Origin: Pelodera strongyloides | Taxonomy: Eukaryota; Nematoda; Chromadorea; Rhabditida; Rhabditidae | Length of the DNA stretch: 64,000 nt | NCBI GenBank assembly: GCA_036852015.1 | Contig: JAANDG010000511.1 | Location: forward strand, 42,594 to 106,593 | Direction of reading: 5' to 3' | Shown here: positions 35,124-46,854 of the stretch, in pieces | How the letters are laid out: the number at the start of each line of letters is the position of its first letter | Position numbering within the stretch: the first letter of the stretch is position 1 | Notes under the pieces: model-generated | Databases searched by the model: none | Seen by the model: the letters and a program-made list of their open reading frames with translations, nothing else | Told to the model about the DNA's origin: nothing | Program-made: the position numbers and the translations under genes

Positions 35124-36261
35124 GTACAACAAACAATGCACTAGTAGGTCTAGTCTGCTACTCATATCAGTATCATAGTCTTATTGAATTACATTGTTTA
35201 GCGTGAGTGTTCTTCTCCTTATCTGTTAACCATTCCGACTATTAATCTCTTTAATTAACAACGAAATGGCATCATTGCATAGTCATTCTTTCATCATAAG
35301 ATCTTTGCTATTTGAAATGCCACGCCACCGAACAGCGTACTCGGATTTACATTTTTAATTTACAGTAACCTGGATTAGACATTTATTTGCAACACTGCAA
35401 AGAAGCAATACAATAGCTCGGCCCATTAAATATCGTCAATGGTTCCAAGAATTTTCTTGTATTATTACATAATTTTATGTTACCTATAAGGTTTTTTGTG
35501 TTTTTCCCATCTTATTATATAAAAGATTAACTGTAGCGTGATCTAACATCTAGCACTCACGTTACGGAAGTATAATTAGAATAACTTGTTCAGCTTTGGA
35601 TATAAAAGAGTGCCGCCTCTCAAATTAGAATAACCTCATAAAAGAACGATACATGTCTTCATTCATAAAGATTTTCATCTACGTTACATACATTTCGGAG
35701 GTATGGAAAAACGCATCATTCGTCAGGCGGCGTAGCCGTCTGGTATTCTATATTTGTTCTATTGTGTGCTAGGTGAACGAGTTACTGTACCCATAGCTAT
35801 ATAATTCCAACAAAATAAACCGTAACATTAACGTTCTCATACAAATGGATGCATCCTATATTTATATTTTCCTCACATGGACATAGGCAATTATTACTAG
35901 CACTTTCTCGCATTTTGGCTACAGTATCCATTGAATGAAGATCATTTCAGACATGCAGCCAGTAGGTGATTTAGCATTTAATTAAGAATTTAAAATTTTA
36001 ATTTCATTTTTCAGTTGTGTGTATCAAATGACCACCTTCACTCACTTCACCTTTTCAGAATAATTTCAATTAGCTTTCAAGTGGTAATTGCACATTTTGT
36101 AATAAGACACCAGTTTCTTTGCCTTCAGTTTCGTACATTTCAATACAACCTAACGACGCGTGCAAGCACGTTCCAGCGGCGTACAACTTGCGCGCCACCA
36201 AGTTGCCAAATGATTTCAGCACGCCGCTTGCACACCAGCGCTGACCAGTGTAGTGCACAGC

Positions 36262-36313
36262 TCTCAGCTCTCTCTCTCACACACTCCCTCTCTCTCTCTC
36301 TCTCTCTCTCTCG
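36262..36313 (+). repeat. (CT)n microsatellite
   Basis: CT repeat interrupted by CACACACTCC. Confidence 0.95.
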
Positions 36314-37513
36314 TACACCTTTCGCACATATTTATCGTCACATTTATTTTTTATACTGTAGTTTATTTTTACTAATAAAATACAGCATTTTTCACCAAAA
36401 TTGCAAGTCTTGCACATGACTATACTCTATCATCAACAAATGAAAACAAATTTTTGCATTATTAGGTTGTAGGGGACAATAAACTTTCCATAATTAATTT
36501 TTAATACGTGCATCTGCTAACCTAACCGTGCTTAGAAGCCATAAAACCAACTTCGGTGTATTCTTACTCCCATAATGAGCTTACAATTGGACATTCTATT
36601 AATTTATAATTACTTTTATGTATTCTTTATTCTTTTGCTTCTTGTCAGGTCATTAACTTAGTGTATAAACGCTATAAAGTCAACTAGCTTGATTTATTTG
36701 GTATTCATATTCAGTATTGCTACTCTGAATAACACTCAGATTAAAATTCTGTATTAATATTCTGTACAATTTGCCGATTACCATGTTATACAAGGACTAT
36801 AAAGGAGATGTGAAAGCAAAATCGAGAGTGAAGTTCATATGTGGCCACCATTGTACTTATACAGTTGCAGTTACTGTTAACCACTGCTAAAGTACCTCTA
36901 GAATAAATGATGCTTCACACAACGCTACATGCTTTACTATAAGAAGCGTAATTGTTTTTACCGTGTTGGCTTATTTTTACAATCTTTTTTTTTTGACAGA
37001 AAATGAACCTAATTCCAAATCCAAGGCACTACCATGCCTATCATGCTTCCTTTCACAGAATATTCTGCTTACTGTACTTACATCATGTGGCCCAGATGCC
37101 TTATGCCATGGTTCTAATGTTGCCCACCTCTTATATTCTTATGTTTTATCTGAGAAATATTATTCTTATAAAATGTTCGTTAAACTACATACGTAGGTGC
37201 ATTTACTTACATACTGCACCCGTTCGTATAGTTCACAGTTCACAGTTCCACATTAAATCAAATCATACGGTAATCGTAATTGTGACGCGACGTCTGCATC
37301 TTGCAGCCATGTTTACATTTTTTATTTCTGCACCCATAACTCCTAATTTGCTCGATGTTATGATGCAATTTGCTCCGGAAAAATGGCATCAAGGAACATT
37401 GCGCCAGATGTATATTTGATGTAGATGTTGTTGACGTGATTAATTGTTGTATTGTTGTATGTACGTGCCCATTGTTCTGTTCTGCCACATCTGTTCTAAG
37501 CAATATTATTGTG

Positions 37514-37711
37514 ATTAAAGCGGTATGACAGGCGGTTCTTGAAACGCATGATGTATGATGGCCACCAGCATTCATAACTATATACGCTATAAGTGAGCTC
37601 GAATTGAGCTCGATTCTTTATTCTAATCATATTCATATTCATTTGCATATGATGCACGGAAATGCTGTTATCCAAAATCCGTTTCAAACACCGGCTATCA
37701 TAACGCTTTTA
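37514..37711. repeat. TTAA-MITE copy (GGTATAACA subfamily)
   Basis: Left ATTAAAGCGGTATGACAGG, right CCGGCTATCATAACGCTTTT. Confidence 0.75.
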
Positions 37712-37786
37712 AGTTGAACTTATAAAATTCTTGAATACACAAATTAAACCACAGTTATTTTAATTGGTATTAAACTTTTAATCAGG

Positions 37787-37830
37787 TAACTTATTTATTT
37801 ATTGAATACACCAAAAAGGTTTGCATCCGA
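37787..37830 (-). repeat. Retroelement-like 3' tail
   Basis: On the minus strand: GATGCAAACCTTTTTGGTGT then ATTCAATAAATAAATAA. Comparable with 21172-21200. Confidence 0.45.
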
Positions 37831-38294
37831 GGCCCGAGGAATCCCAATTAGAGACTTTCGCTTTCAGTAGTAAACAATAAAACAAGAAACTGAGACTGAA
37901 TGCCCTTGCTCATTTATATTTAGTGTGCCAAGCGAAACGCCAGTTAAGCGACTTATTTTCTATAATACTCAATTTAAATTTAGAAACTACTTTTTATAAA
38001 AAAAAAATCACTCACATTCCCGCTCGTTCAAAAGGATCAAAAGCTCAGAATTTATTTGTATTATGAGTTCAAAGTTCTGCTTAAATATAAACTAATTAAA
38101 CTAAGGATTAACAAAATTGCTATGTTGAGAGTTAAGATATCACGCGCGCATGCTATTATTATAATCATATTATTTCATAATCTATGTACCGTATACTTAA
38201 TATATGGATTGGGAATTGTTTAAGGAGAGCATTATTTCCTAAATTCTCTTCTACTTATTATTTTCCTCCTTGTCTTGCACCGCGTGAGAAACTC

Positions 38295-38462
38295 GCCGAA
38301 ATACCCGCCGTTTTCTGAAACGCATCGTGGACAACTGAATTCCTACGAACTTATGCTAATTTGCTCGATTTTTTTATTCTAATTTATGTTCATTTGCATA
38401 GGCTGCATAAGAATTCTGGTGTACTCGATGTTTCAAAAAACCGACCGGTATTTCGTTTTAAA
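38295..38462. repeat. TTAA-MITE just upstream of the hormone-like gene
   Basis: Left CGCCGAAATACCCGCCG, right CCGACCGGTATTTCGTTTTA. It ends 125 bases before the start codon at 38587. Confidence 0.8.
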
Positions 38463-38586
38463 CGAGACTAGTCTGCGTGTGTGTGTTTTTCTCTTTATAT
38501 TTATCGTACGGTGTGATGGAATGTATGTTCTTTTGTCATAAAATCTAAAGGTACAACTAATTCCTCCAATTTCAGAGAACTAAATA

Positions 38587-40114
38587 ATGTTTTCTACCAA
38601 AATGTCAAATTCTAACATAGCGACGTTTTCACAACTTCGGTTACGTGGAGGTATGTTGTGTTTCATTGTGATGCCATAAAGCTCCGTTTCAAATTAACTA
38701 TAAGGTTGATGTTGATAGATAGTTGATGTAGATAGAACATATGATAGTGATGCGATGCGTTCAAAAAGGGGTCCGCACAGTGCGGGGTGCGAGGCGCCGG
38801 GGGCTAGCGATGTACAGTCCAGTTGCGCGCATGTGTGGCGCACACTTGATGCGCCACAGTATCGCCAACCGCGTGCAGAACTCTGCGCTCCAAGTTACAC
38901 ATCCAATGATGTTCGCTTTCAGTTTCATCATCGATATCTTCATCAAAACTTCTCATTTGCTTATGTTTCCTTGGATTATGTATTCAAACGATTCACGGGG
39001 CAAGTGTACAGACAAAAGTCTATCAAGTGAGGCAGAAGGCATGTAAGGTGAGGATTCAAAACATAAACTACAAATCACAAACTGCAGTACTTACTACAGA
39101 CTACGGATTCTGGCACCTACAACAGACTATAAATTTATAGAAACGGGCACATACTACAGACTATAGACTACAGACTACAGATATATCACTATTGTAACAC
39201 TGACTGCAGTACACATACGTACATACATTCATAAAACATATTCGTTATTCAGCAATAAGAGTACAGATGTGAGATCAGACTGATGTGATCTGACTATTCT
39301 TCTTTTTTTGCGCATGAAAGTTATGTTCTTCATTCATTTCTAATAAATTAATGATTACCTCAAGGGCTTAATTACCCAAGCTTGAGGTAATTATTCTCCC
39401 TGAAGAAGGTGCAAGCTGAAACGTCGGAAAAAAAAACGTCGGTTTTTATTTGCACATGGTTCTCTCCTGGTTGGAAAAAAAAGCTCTGACAATACATTCT
39501 GAATAAATTAATAAATATCAAATAAGAGTTTCATTCGGTTTAGATCCGCAACCCTCTTTTGCAAGAAATGATGGAACGCGTATGTCTACTTTGTCATGAA
39601 ATGTACTCTCATGATAAACCGAACCTACGATCACAGTGCAGGAAAAACTGCTTCAGGAATAAGGTACAGTAAATATGTTCGTTCGGTATCATTTCAAATG
39701 AAATAAGCATAAATTAGCAGATCACCTAATAGTCTTCAAATGCGACTGTTCATATACCACTGGTGAGTTACCAATAAGGGCTTACCTAACGTGAATCTTC
39801 TTCAAACATATATTGATTACTAGAAAACGTCGTTACTTTCGATATCGTTTACCTTCAAAGGGAATCACAGACGGTTTTGAAACGAATGTTGGTCGTTGTT
39901 TTCCCATGTAGTGTATGCAAATATCTGCGCGATACTGCTCGAGTTTTTAGTGATTTGCATACAATATGTAGGAATGCAGTTGTTCAACATACATTTGGAA
40001 AACCGGTCGTTATATCGCCTTACTATAAAGTTGTTCTTTCAGGTCTTCGAGGAGTGCTTAAATCAGTTTGGACCCAAGACATTTTCATTAGAAAACATCA
40101 TCAATCCATTCTGA
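38587..40114 (+). CDS. CHH/ITP-family neuropeptide-like precursor
   Basis: Secreted peptide of the crustacean hyperglycemic hormone / ion transport peptide superfamily, presumably a signalling peptide. Exons 38587-38650, 38923-39047, 39544-39663 and 40043-40114 keep phase and give 126 residues. An N-terminal 30-residue segment precedes a hydrophobic signal-type stretch, KLLICLCFLGLCIQTIHGA (30-48). The mature domain has six cysteines at 62, 77, 80, 95, 99 and 108. The spacing is C-x14-C-x2-C-x14-C-x3-C-x8-C, against C-x15-C-x2-C-x12-C-x3-C-x8-C in the arthropod hormones. Family motifs are ERVCLLCHEMY, CRKNCF and FEECL. I recall that C. elegans has one such gene (ZC168.2). There is no dibasic cleavage site directly before the first cysteine, and the C-terminus (NPF) has no amidation glycine. 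A TTTCAG acceptor at 38575 just before the start suits trans-splicing. Exon 2 starts beside a GCGCAC repeat, and intron 3 holds a MITE. Confidence 0.85.
38755..38890. repeat. GCGCAC-type repeat in hormone-gene intron 1
   Basis: Contains GTGCGGGGTGCGAGGCGCC and GTGTGGCGCACACTTG-like runs. It ends about 30 bases before exon 2. Confidence 0.55.
39060..39200 (+). repeat. ACTACAGACT minisatellite in hormone-gene intron 2
   Basis: Irregular repeats of CTACAGACTA (for example ACTATAGACTACAGACTACA), starting just after the exon 2 donor. Confidence 0.7.
39856..40020. repeat. TTAA-MITE copy in hormone-gene intron 3
   Basis: Left CAAAGGGAATCACAGACGG, right AACCGGTCGTTATATCGCC. It ends 22 bases before exon 4. 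Confidence 0.75.
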
Positions 40115-40486
40115 GCTTGTCATTTGTTGGTGGAGCTTACCCACTCAGATTCCCTCACTTTCAAATATAATAGGAGTCGATTCTGCTTAGAACTTACACC
40201 GCCAAGCCGTACTTGTAAGAGTCGTAGGTGATGTTAGTGGTGTATGACTTATATCCCCCCAGAGCTTGGAAACTGTAATAAATGACTATCTACTAACAAC
40301 TACTAATTGTAAGAACAGAAAAATACTATGTGTTTTCCCGTGACCATGTTGATCTACGTATCCATTCCTTGTTACTAGCCACTGTTGATTTTTGTTAGTG
40401 TTGCTTGCATAAGTTGCATATTCTTCTGCATTCTAGTCCACGTCCAAGAATAGCGGTGAAATAATAATATTCATTTCATTGTGATG

Positions 40487-40550
40487 CACACCCTGTGGCG
40501 TTATTTAATAATAAATAAATAAATAAATAAATAAATAATAATCATTACAA
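40487..40550 (+). repeat. Retroelement-like 3' tail with (AAAT)n
   Basis: GATGCACACCCTGTGGCGTT then ATTTAATAATAAATAAATA with about seven AAAT units. Confidence 0.55.
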
Positions 40551-41559
40551 ATTTTCCCGGACGCCCAGTTAATAAATTTCCAATCCTAATAACTAGTGGT
40601 TACAATTAGTTCCAACTAACTCTGCAATTAACTTTGCAACATTAACATAACTGTACTACCAAAGTCTTTCTCAAAACATTCTTACTTCTCATTCCCTTTT
40701 AATTTGTAAGTTCTATTATATAATTATCTAAAAGAACTGGCGTAGAAATAGACATTTTTATCTGCAACTTGTTATTTTTCCCTATCGTTTTACTATCCGG
40801 GTACCCATTGCATAAGCTTTACTATGCTCGCTGATCTGAATTTTTTGTCTCGTTTTATGTGGAACTTTTGATTGAATTATCGCTTCCTAAATAAGATTAA
40901 TAAAACAATTTAATTGTTGACCTAAGCAGTAATGCTGTACGAGTAAGAAGCAAGAAACTATAAAGCAAGAAACAGATGGACCGCAGCGGAATTGAATTGA
41001 ATTATCGGATGAAAGTTCGCACTCATACGTATGGACAAAACTACATACAGCGTAACTAAATAAGAACAAAAAATAAGGAACATGAAAGAAGAGGGGTCAT
41101 TATACAGTGTAAATCGTTAAATCTGTTTCCCGAGAAAATTGGCCTCGGCATATTGTCCAACGTCTGAGTCCAAGTGAACTGGGCCTCCGGTGGGGCGTCT
41201 ATGCGGATTTGGTTGATATTACCGATTACAATATCGTATCGCTTGCAATTATTGTTGTAATCCACACTGTGATTTTTTTTAGATAATGCACGAATACTCA
41301 CATTAATTTTTTCAAGGTAAATGAATGGCCATTTAATTGTTGCTTGTCAGCGTTTTATCATATTGATGCACACATTTTATGTGTTAATAAATATTTTTGT
41401 TTTCGCTTTTTTACTTACAACATGGGAGTAGTTGTCAAAAATTTACGACTGAAACATAAACAAATCAGTTGCGCTATAGTCTTCTGTAGTATGCAAATTT
41501 ACTGCTTCTGCTGTCATTTTAGTGAGTCAAGTTGCGTTTTGCAAAAACAACACAACAAT

Positions 41560-41720
41560 GAGACTTCACTGTGCAAAAGGTGGGTGGACGCGAAACGTGG
41601 CGCAGTCGTGGCGCAAAAAGGGGTGCGGTGGATCCAGCTCGGGGTGCGGCTGTGCGAAATGTATACAATTCAGGCGCACCTTGCGCGGACTGAGCAAAGA
41701 GTTCCCAGCCCAGCGAATTA
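41560..41720. repeat. GCGCAC-type repeat
   Basis: Contains ACGTGGCGCAGTCGTGGCGC, GGGGTGCGGC and CAGGCGCACCTTGCGCGG. Confidence 0.55.
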
Positions 41721-41882
41721 GGGCAATTGAGAACATTATCATAATAAATAAAGTTTTATAAAAGGTATGCGCTCTATCTGATATAGATATTTCTAGAAGA
41801 AGGTCAACAAGCAGCACGTGGAGGTGGTGAGGGTACAGACGAGGCCAGAGGCAGATCATACAGAAGACGTGCCGATTGTCGA

Positions 41883-44690
41883 ATGACGAAGAAGAAATCA
41901 AATGGTTTTATGTTCTTCGCCGACTCGAGGAGGACAGCCTATGAAAGTGAAGCCGGCACTGCACTTGGGGCAAGAAGGTTGGTACTTTACTCGCATGCCT
42001 GTACTACAGATACACCCTCCCCCCTATACGGTACCTAAGTTACGTCTAGCGTAGATTTCCCTATATTACTGAGATATTAGATATTCACCCCTATACCTAC
42101 CATATATTCCAACAGCTCGCAATCTTTTAGGTTGTTCGAAGTTAGACACCGCTATATCCCTATAAAAATACTTCTTCCTTACCTTGAAGACATACACTAT
42201 ACATGTATGTCTTCATGCTAGAACCCCTTGAATGCCTCGAAAAAATCTTATATGACTTCGAGACTCGAGAATCAGCTTCATTCAGAAACTGAAACCCTGG
42301 AGAACTCTGTCAAGTATATCACTGATTACAGACTTGTCGAGAGAGCTGCAGCTGATTGGGCACGTATGCGACCAGAGGAGCAGGCACGCTGGAAGACAGA
42401 GAGCAGGAGGAAACAAGAGGTACGAGGGGGAAGAGCCGTTGAATATATGGTTTATTGATCGAATTTATAATCAATTTATTGTGCTTCACAACACAAAGAA
42501 CAAAAAGGAGCATACTTGTGTAGGACAACCATTTCCTAACAATATTACAAACTGAAAAGAGTCAACGAACCTAAAATTATGAATAAGCAACTGAACAAAT
42601 ATAGTTTGGCAGGCCGAACCGCGTATTTCAGACACGGGACCCGCGCAGACTTCAGTTCTCTTGCCAAGACATGTCTAGCCTTACATTTTACCTTTATTGT
42701 TTGGTAGAACATGTAACGGTGCTTTACATTACATGGGTCAAAGAAATAGTAGATCAACTTTGGAAGCACATGAATCTGGAACTAATATAAATATAGAATT
42801 TTCCAGACTCAACTTTCACCAACGCTCGCACGCGGTGCAGAGGCCGGAGTAGTACAACCAAAAGTCAAGAATAGGGGATTGAGTCAATTGGAGAAGGAAC
42901 TGTTGGGAAGGTACTGTAAGGTTACTGCAGTTTATCACTTTGTATTATGTATACATATGCTTTCAATTATTATTGAAGCACACCCCAGCGTAAACTGCTC
43001 TACCCCATTTTTTAACTCTAGGGAAATCACCATTCACATGACTACGCGCGGGCACGGATTATCTTTCTGGTAAAAATACCGCTGGTTCATGAAAAGTGGA
43101 AACGTAGGAGTACTGAGCCTCAAGTACCGCCGTACCAGCTCACAATTTGTGCTGTACGGCTAGAGTACGGCCGGCGAAAAGGATGGTAATAACGCTTTAA
43201 TAAATTACGGTACTTTAGGTGTCGGGAACGTGGAGTGGCCAGATCGGAGGCACGTCAAACACTCGCACACAAACTCATATGGAGAGAGACGGAGACATTG
43301 GTGTGTAAATTACTAGTTTGAATATTTCTGTGTATCTAAATAAATAGAACGTCAGCCCATGCATGTCCTTCCTTTAATATGATGACTTTTCTGTATTAAT
43401 CTCAGACAAAAAACACGTTATAGGATCAAATTCGTCAAAGAAAGTGGTGCATTGTTGTCGCTTCAGAGGAAATGATATTAGCAGCACCAGCAGAGGTAAG
43501 TGTCTTCCCGCCTTTCATAGGCGGCACAAGCGAAGGCGCACTTTTGGTGGCGGCGCGGCAGGCGCGCGACTAGAACTGTTCACTATTGTGTGAAGCTCGC
43601 GTGCACCCTAAGCACCCACGGCGCACTGGAAACCCCACTCCAGTATATCCGTTTCCGGATTCCGGAGCCGGTCAACGTTGAATAATGTTCTCAGAAACTA
43701 ATTGCGCCTATTCTACTGCCTCTCATTCAGATTTGGGCATTCGCATTCGAAGGCGAAACAGTGACTGGAGAATTGGGAATTGTTGTAAGAACCGAGCACT
43801 CGCATCAATACAATACAGGTACGCATACAGACGGTGCTACCGTAATTAAGGGAAATTAACGTAATGAACGTAATTGGTAATTACTGCCATTAGGGGTAGT
43901 GTTCTAAAGACAAATAATCGAGAACACAGATCACAGGGCTGAACCTTGATAATTTAGCTTCTCAAAACGCCAAGTATCACGTCGTGCAATGGAATCCAGA
44001 TGTAAGAGGAGATATTAACACAGCTTGTCTCGCATTGTCAAAGTTAGTTTCTCTGACTTTATTCCCGGAAGTCTAACAAATATACAGTATAGGAGAAAGA
44101 AACGAGTATGGAATCTTCGTGCAACGACTGTCTCAGTACAGTATGTACGGTCGGTAGAGTATTTTAATTCGTGATACTCTATCTTACTGTTAGAAATATG
44201 TACGTAAAGATTGATAGCTGAATAGGTGAATTATCACAGGTACTGAATCATTCACAGGTACAGAAAGCTACAGACCTAACAGACGATCCATATTTTCTTT
44301 ATTATTTCCCTTATAGTAATACACATTAATTCTTTATCTTTTATCTTTATCTTTATTGTAATTAACTTATCTCCATATTTATCAGATTTTCCCAAAACTG
44401 TTGGGGCAATATAATACTAGTGGCGGCCACACAATTCGACCAAGTGGCACAGTTTCTACACTGGATGAAGGACTCGAGGGATTCTTATTATAAAAGTAAT
44501 ATTATTTATTATTTATTATTATTGTTAATAATTATAATTAATTAGTATTATTACTTATAATTAATAATAATAATAATCAGGGGATACGACATCAATTCGT
44601 CTGGACCGCTTAATCTGTGTGGAGGATGTTATTCAAGTATTTCGGGAATTTAAGAATTATCAGGTACCGAAATGCTTCTGCAAGGTTTAG
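41883..44690 (+). CDS. HMG-box protein, Maelstrom-like
   Basis: Maelstrom proteins act in germline piRNA silencing; that role here is inferred. Exons 41883-41977, 42332-42419, 42807-42910, 43022-43069, 43219-43300, 43424-43495, 43731-43818, 43937-44046, 44088-44140, 44386-44495 and 44581-44690 keep phase throughout, giving 319 residues. The N-terminus MTKKKSNGFMFFADSRR, followed by WARMRPEEQARWK, is an HMG box with the order and spacing of Maelstrom N-termini. A middle segment (EIWAFAFEGETVTGELG, then EHSHQYN) fits the start of the MAEL domain. The C-terminal motifs NIILVAATQFDQVAQFLHWM and RLDRLICVEDVIQVF are consistent but not diagnostic. At 319 residues it is shorter than the vertebrate protein. 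The frame is open upstream to an acceptor at 41796. The 41-base intron at 44047-44087 is the least certain junction. Alternatively it is an HMG-box protein of another kind. Confidence 0.65.
43500..43665. repeat. GCGCAC-type repeat in Maelstrom-like intron
   Basis: Contains CGAAGGCGCACTTTTGGTGG, GCAGGCGCGCGAC and CACGGCGCACTGG. It begins 5 bases after the donor at 43496. Confidence 0.6.
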
Positions 44691-44731
44691 GATTAACTTT
44701 AGGCGATCATTATTACAATTGACCATCAATT

Positions 44732-44891
44732 TAAAGCAGTAGTGTACCTACTTTGGGAAACTTGCATATGATACGCACATCCTATGTAAATTTGGTGCCG
44801 GAAACTTCGGACGGGCACCAAAAATTTGCATAGGATACATAGGAACTTCGTTTCATATTCAAATTTCCCAAAGTAGAACAATACTGCTTTA
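44732..44891. repeat. Inverted repeat around GGTGCC
   Basis: Ends AAAGCAGTAGTGTACCTACT and AGTAGAACAATACTGCTTT are complementary. The inner arms have GCATATGATACGCACATCC. The centre is GGTGCCGGAAACTTCGGAC. Confidence 0.85.
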
Positions 44892-45050
44892 AAGTGAAAT
44901 ACCGGCCGGTTTTTGAACGCACCGTAGACAGATGAATAATTACTTATGCGAATTAAGCTCGAATTTAGCTCGATTTTTTATTCTAATTTGTGTTCATTTG
45001 CATAATCTGCATAGAATGTTGGTGTACTCGATGTGTTTCAAAACGGTCGA
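44888..45050. repeat. TTAA-MITE copy inserted at the end of the previous element
   Basis: Left TTTAAAGTGAAATACCGGCC. The right arm ends at GATGTGTTTCAAAACGG and lacks the terminal GGTATTTCGC. The TTTAAA junction is shared with the preceding repeat. Confidence 0.75.
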
Positions 45051-45448
45051 TGATCGATCACGAAATGGTTTTTCGATGGAAACCATTTGGAGACCGGCTA
45101 CATCTCCTTCTCTAGGATGATCTGGACGATGATCTTCACTGGGAGAACTTATGTGATGAACCACCGCAGAATACACGGATGTTTGGCAGTGCAGCCTGGT
45201 ATTCTTTAGAAACACATTATCTACCCTGAGCCTAAACACCTAAGCCCAACACTAAACCCTAAATCGTTGTTGGAGCAGCTCGTTACATTAGATTACCGCC
45301 ACCCACTAAAAAGTAATAATAGCCGCAACCACAGAAAAAAACCAGTTTTGTCACGAAGTGGTCACCACATGGAAAAACCAGTGAACCTTCACCAAATGGG
45401 TTCGCCCATTTCCTATGTAATACACTTACTAATAGTTTAGATTACTCA

Positions 45449-46362
45449 ATGAATAAGATACAATTTAGTGACTACGTTCGACACTGCCTGTCCGAGACGA
45501 CCAAGGTATCCGAGTGACTTATTTATTTATTATTTATTTATATTTATTTTTCTCCTGTTTCCAATAGTAAACCTTGCATTCACGTAATTATTTTTGTATT
45601 TTCACCTTTATGTGTATAATTTTTATTTTAAAGGAGAAGAGTGTGTTTGAAACGCCGAGAGAGCACAGAGAAGAGGGAGGGATCAGGGTCGGCGGTCACG
45701 TCAACCCGTTCGCTAACGGACCGCCGACAGGAAAGGATGGGGGACACAGGAACGACGCCAAAGAGGATGAATGTGAGTACTGAGACCGTCAAAAAAGTGT
45801 TGGTAACCAGTCGCCAAATGGTTTCCATAGAAAACACACTTGGCGACCGGTCACCGACCATTTGACAACATATTAGAGCCTATTTGATGACCAGTCACCG
45901 TCAGATTTCAAGACAAAATAGTAGTAAACGTGTCTGAAGTAAAAATAACCGTCAAATATACTTCAATGGAAAACTTTACCGTAGTCAAATGAGTACCGTA
46001 GTCAAATGAGAAAGTAAAAAAAAGTTGTCTTTCAGTAGATACTCGATAAAAACAATTTTTCATCCACCTAGAGACCATTTCATGACCTACATTACATAGT
46101 CTTGATGCAGAATCACTGGAGAAGTGGACAAATGAAGTACCAAAAAAAAGTAGGAAAGTATGTTTTTCTTCCAGTAGATACAACTCAAATGGTTCGTGAT
46201 TGGTTGGAGTTTCGATGCCCGATCGATGCAGAATACGAACCAATGGACCCAATGGGGAATAACCAACAACAGTGGAACAAGTCCCCAACACAGGAATACA
46301 CTTACAAGTACGTTCCCAGCAAAATACAGATCGGCTTCGTAACGCCAGTGCAGCTTCCGTAA
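45449..46362 (+). CDS. 127-residue orphan protein
   Basis: Not recognised. Exons 45449-45505, 45634-45772 and 46175-46362 keep phase. The protein starts MNKIQFSDYVRHCLSETTK and has a Gly/Arg/Glu-rich middle (REHREEGGIRVGGHVN). It then carries a compact C-terminal segment with DWLEFRCPIDAEYEPMDPMG and EYTYKYVPSKIQIGF. No signal peptide or membrane helix is visible, so it is probably intracellular. A TAGTTTAG acceptor eight bases before the start suits trans-splicing. Intron 2 holds GGTGACC-family repeats (45785-45910). The gene lies downstream of the Maelstrom-like gene on the same strand. Confidence 0.65.
45785..45910. repeat. GGTGACC-family element in orphan-gene intron
   Basis: Contains GTAACCAGTCGCCAAATGG, GGCGACCGGTCACCGACC and ATGACCAGTCACCGTC. 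Compare with 20190-20345. Confidence 0.6.
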
Positions 46363-46854
46363 GGTACTTTAGGGAAGCTGCAGCTAAATCTCTAACACAA
46401 GGATCATCTTTTCTCTTACAATGAGCACTCTTTTTTTAGGAAGGTTTTAGACAAATGCTCACCGCACTGCTTACAACGCGCAAGCGGCGTGAGATCCGCC
46501 AACAGACAAACCTATTCAGCGTGCGGGTTTTCGCAAGCCGGTTGCTAAAAGAAACTGGCATGCCTTTTTCAACGTCTCATACGCGCCAACTTAGCTTAGT
46601 ACAACGAATAGGAATCGTATCCTTTATCCAAACATTGTATCTAAACTACATAGTTTTCAGTGACGTGTCTAACGGCTTTTCCCGCGTGAATCTGAATGGC
46701 TACACGGAAACACAGTGAACAGACAACACAAAACACTCCACTGAATAATTAATTGTCGTCAAAATGTCCTACGTACATCCTAAGCTATCCTCCCTAGATT
46801 ATAACAATGACTGTGCACTAGTCTTAGATCCCTTTTCACTTACGCATTCTACAC

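Larger units (their letters stand above)
27417..38586. other. Gene-poor, repeat-rich region of about 11 kb
   Basis: I find no gene I would defend. The region holds at least ten inverted-repeat elements, a GCATGC cluster, GCGCAC blocks and long A/T-rich stretches. Two long open frames (34009-34421 and 37003-37419) are discussed among rejected items. A mini-exon-like piece at 28830-28854 has a TTTTTCAG acceptor and a GTATGT donor but no partner exons. Confidence 0.45.
40115..41882. other. Intergenic region
   Basis: Contains a retroelement-like tail (40487-40550), a GCGCAC repeat (41560-41720) and A/T-rich sequence. The last 86 bases (41797-41882) follow a TTTCTAG acceptor and are open in frame with the next gene, so they may be 5' UTR or extra N-terminal coding sequence. 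Confidence 0.5.
44691..45448. other. Spacer of two inverted-repeat elements
   Basis: The 758 bases between the Maelstrom-like stop and the next start are mostly occupied by 44732-44891, the MITE at 44888-45050 and GGTGACC-type motifs at 45330-45420. The start at 45449 follows a TAGTTTAG acceptor at 45440. The spacing is long for a classic worm operon. Confidence 0.5.

Noticed and set aside
37003..37419. 138-codon open frame with hydrophobic stretches, faintly like a worm chemoreceptor fragment
   Set aside because: No family motif could be named, the acceptor at 37002 serves two frames equally well, and no neighbouring exons complete a seven-helix protein.
46455..46718. 87-codon frame downstream of the orphan gene
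   Set aside because: Separate from the preceding gene, no acceptor or family similarity.
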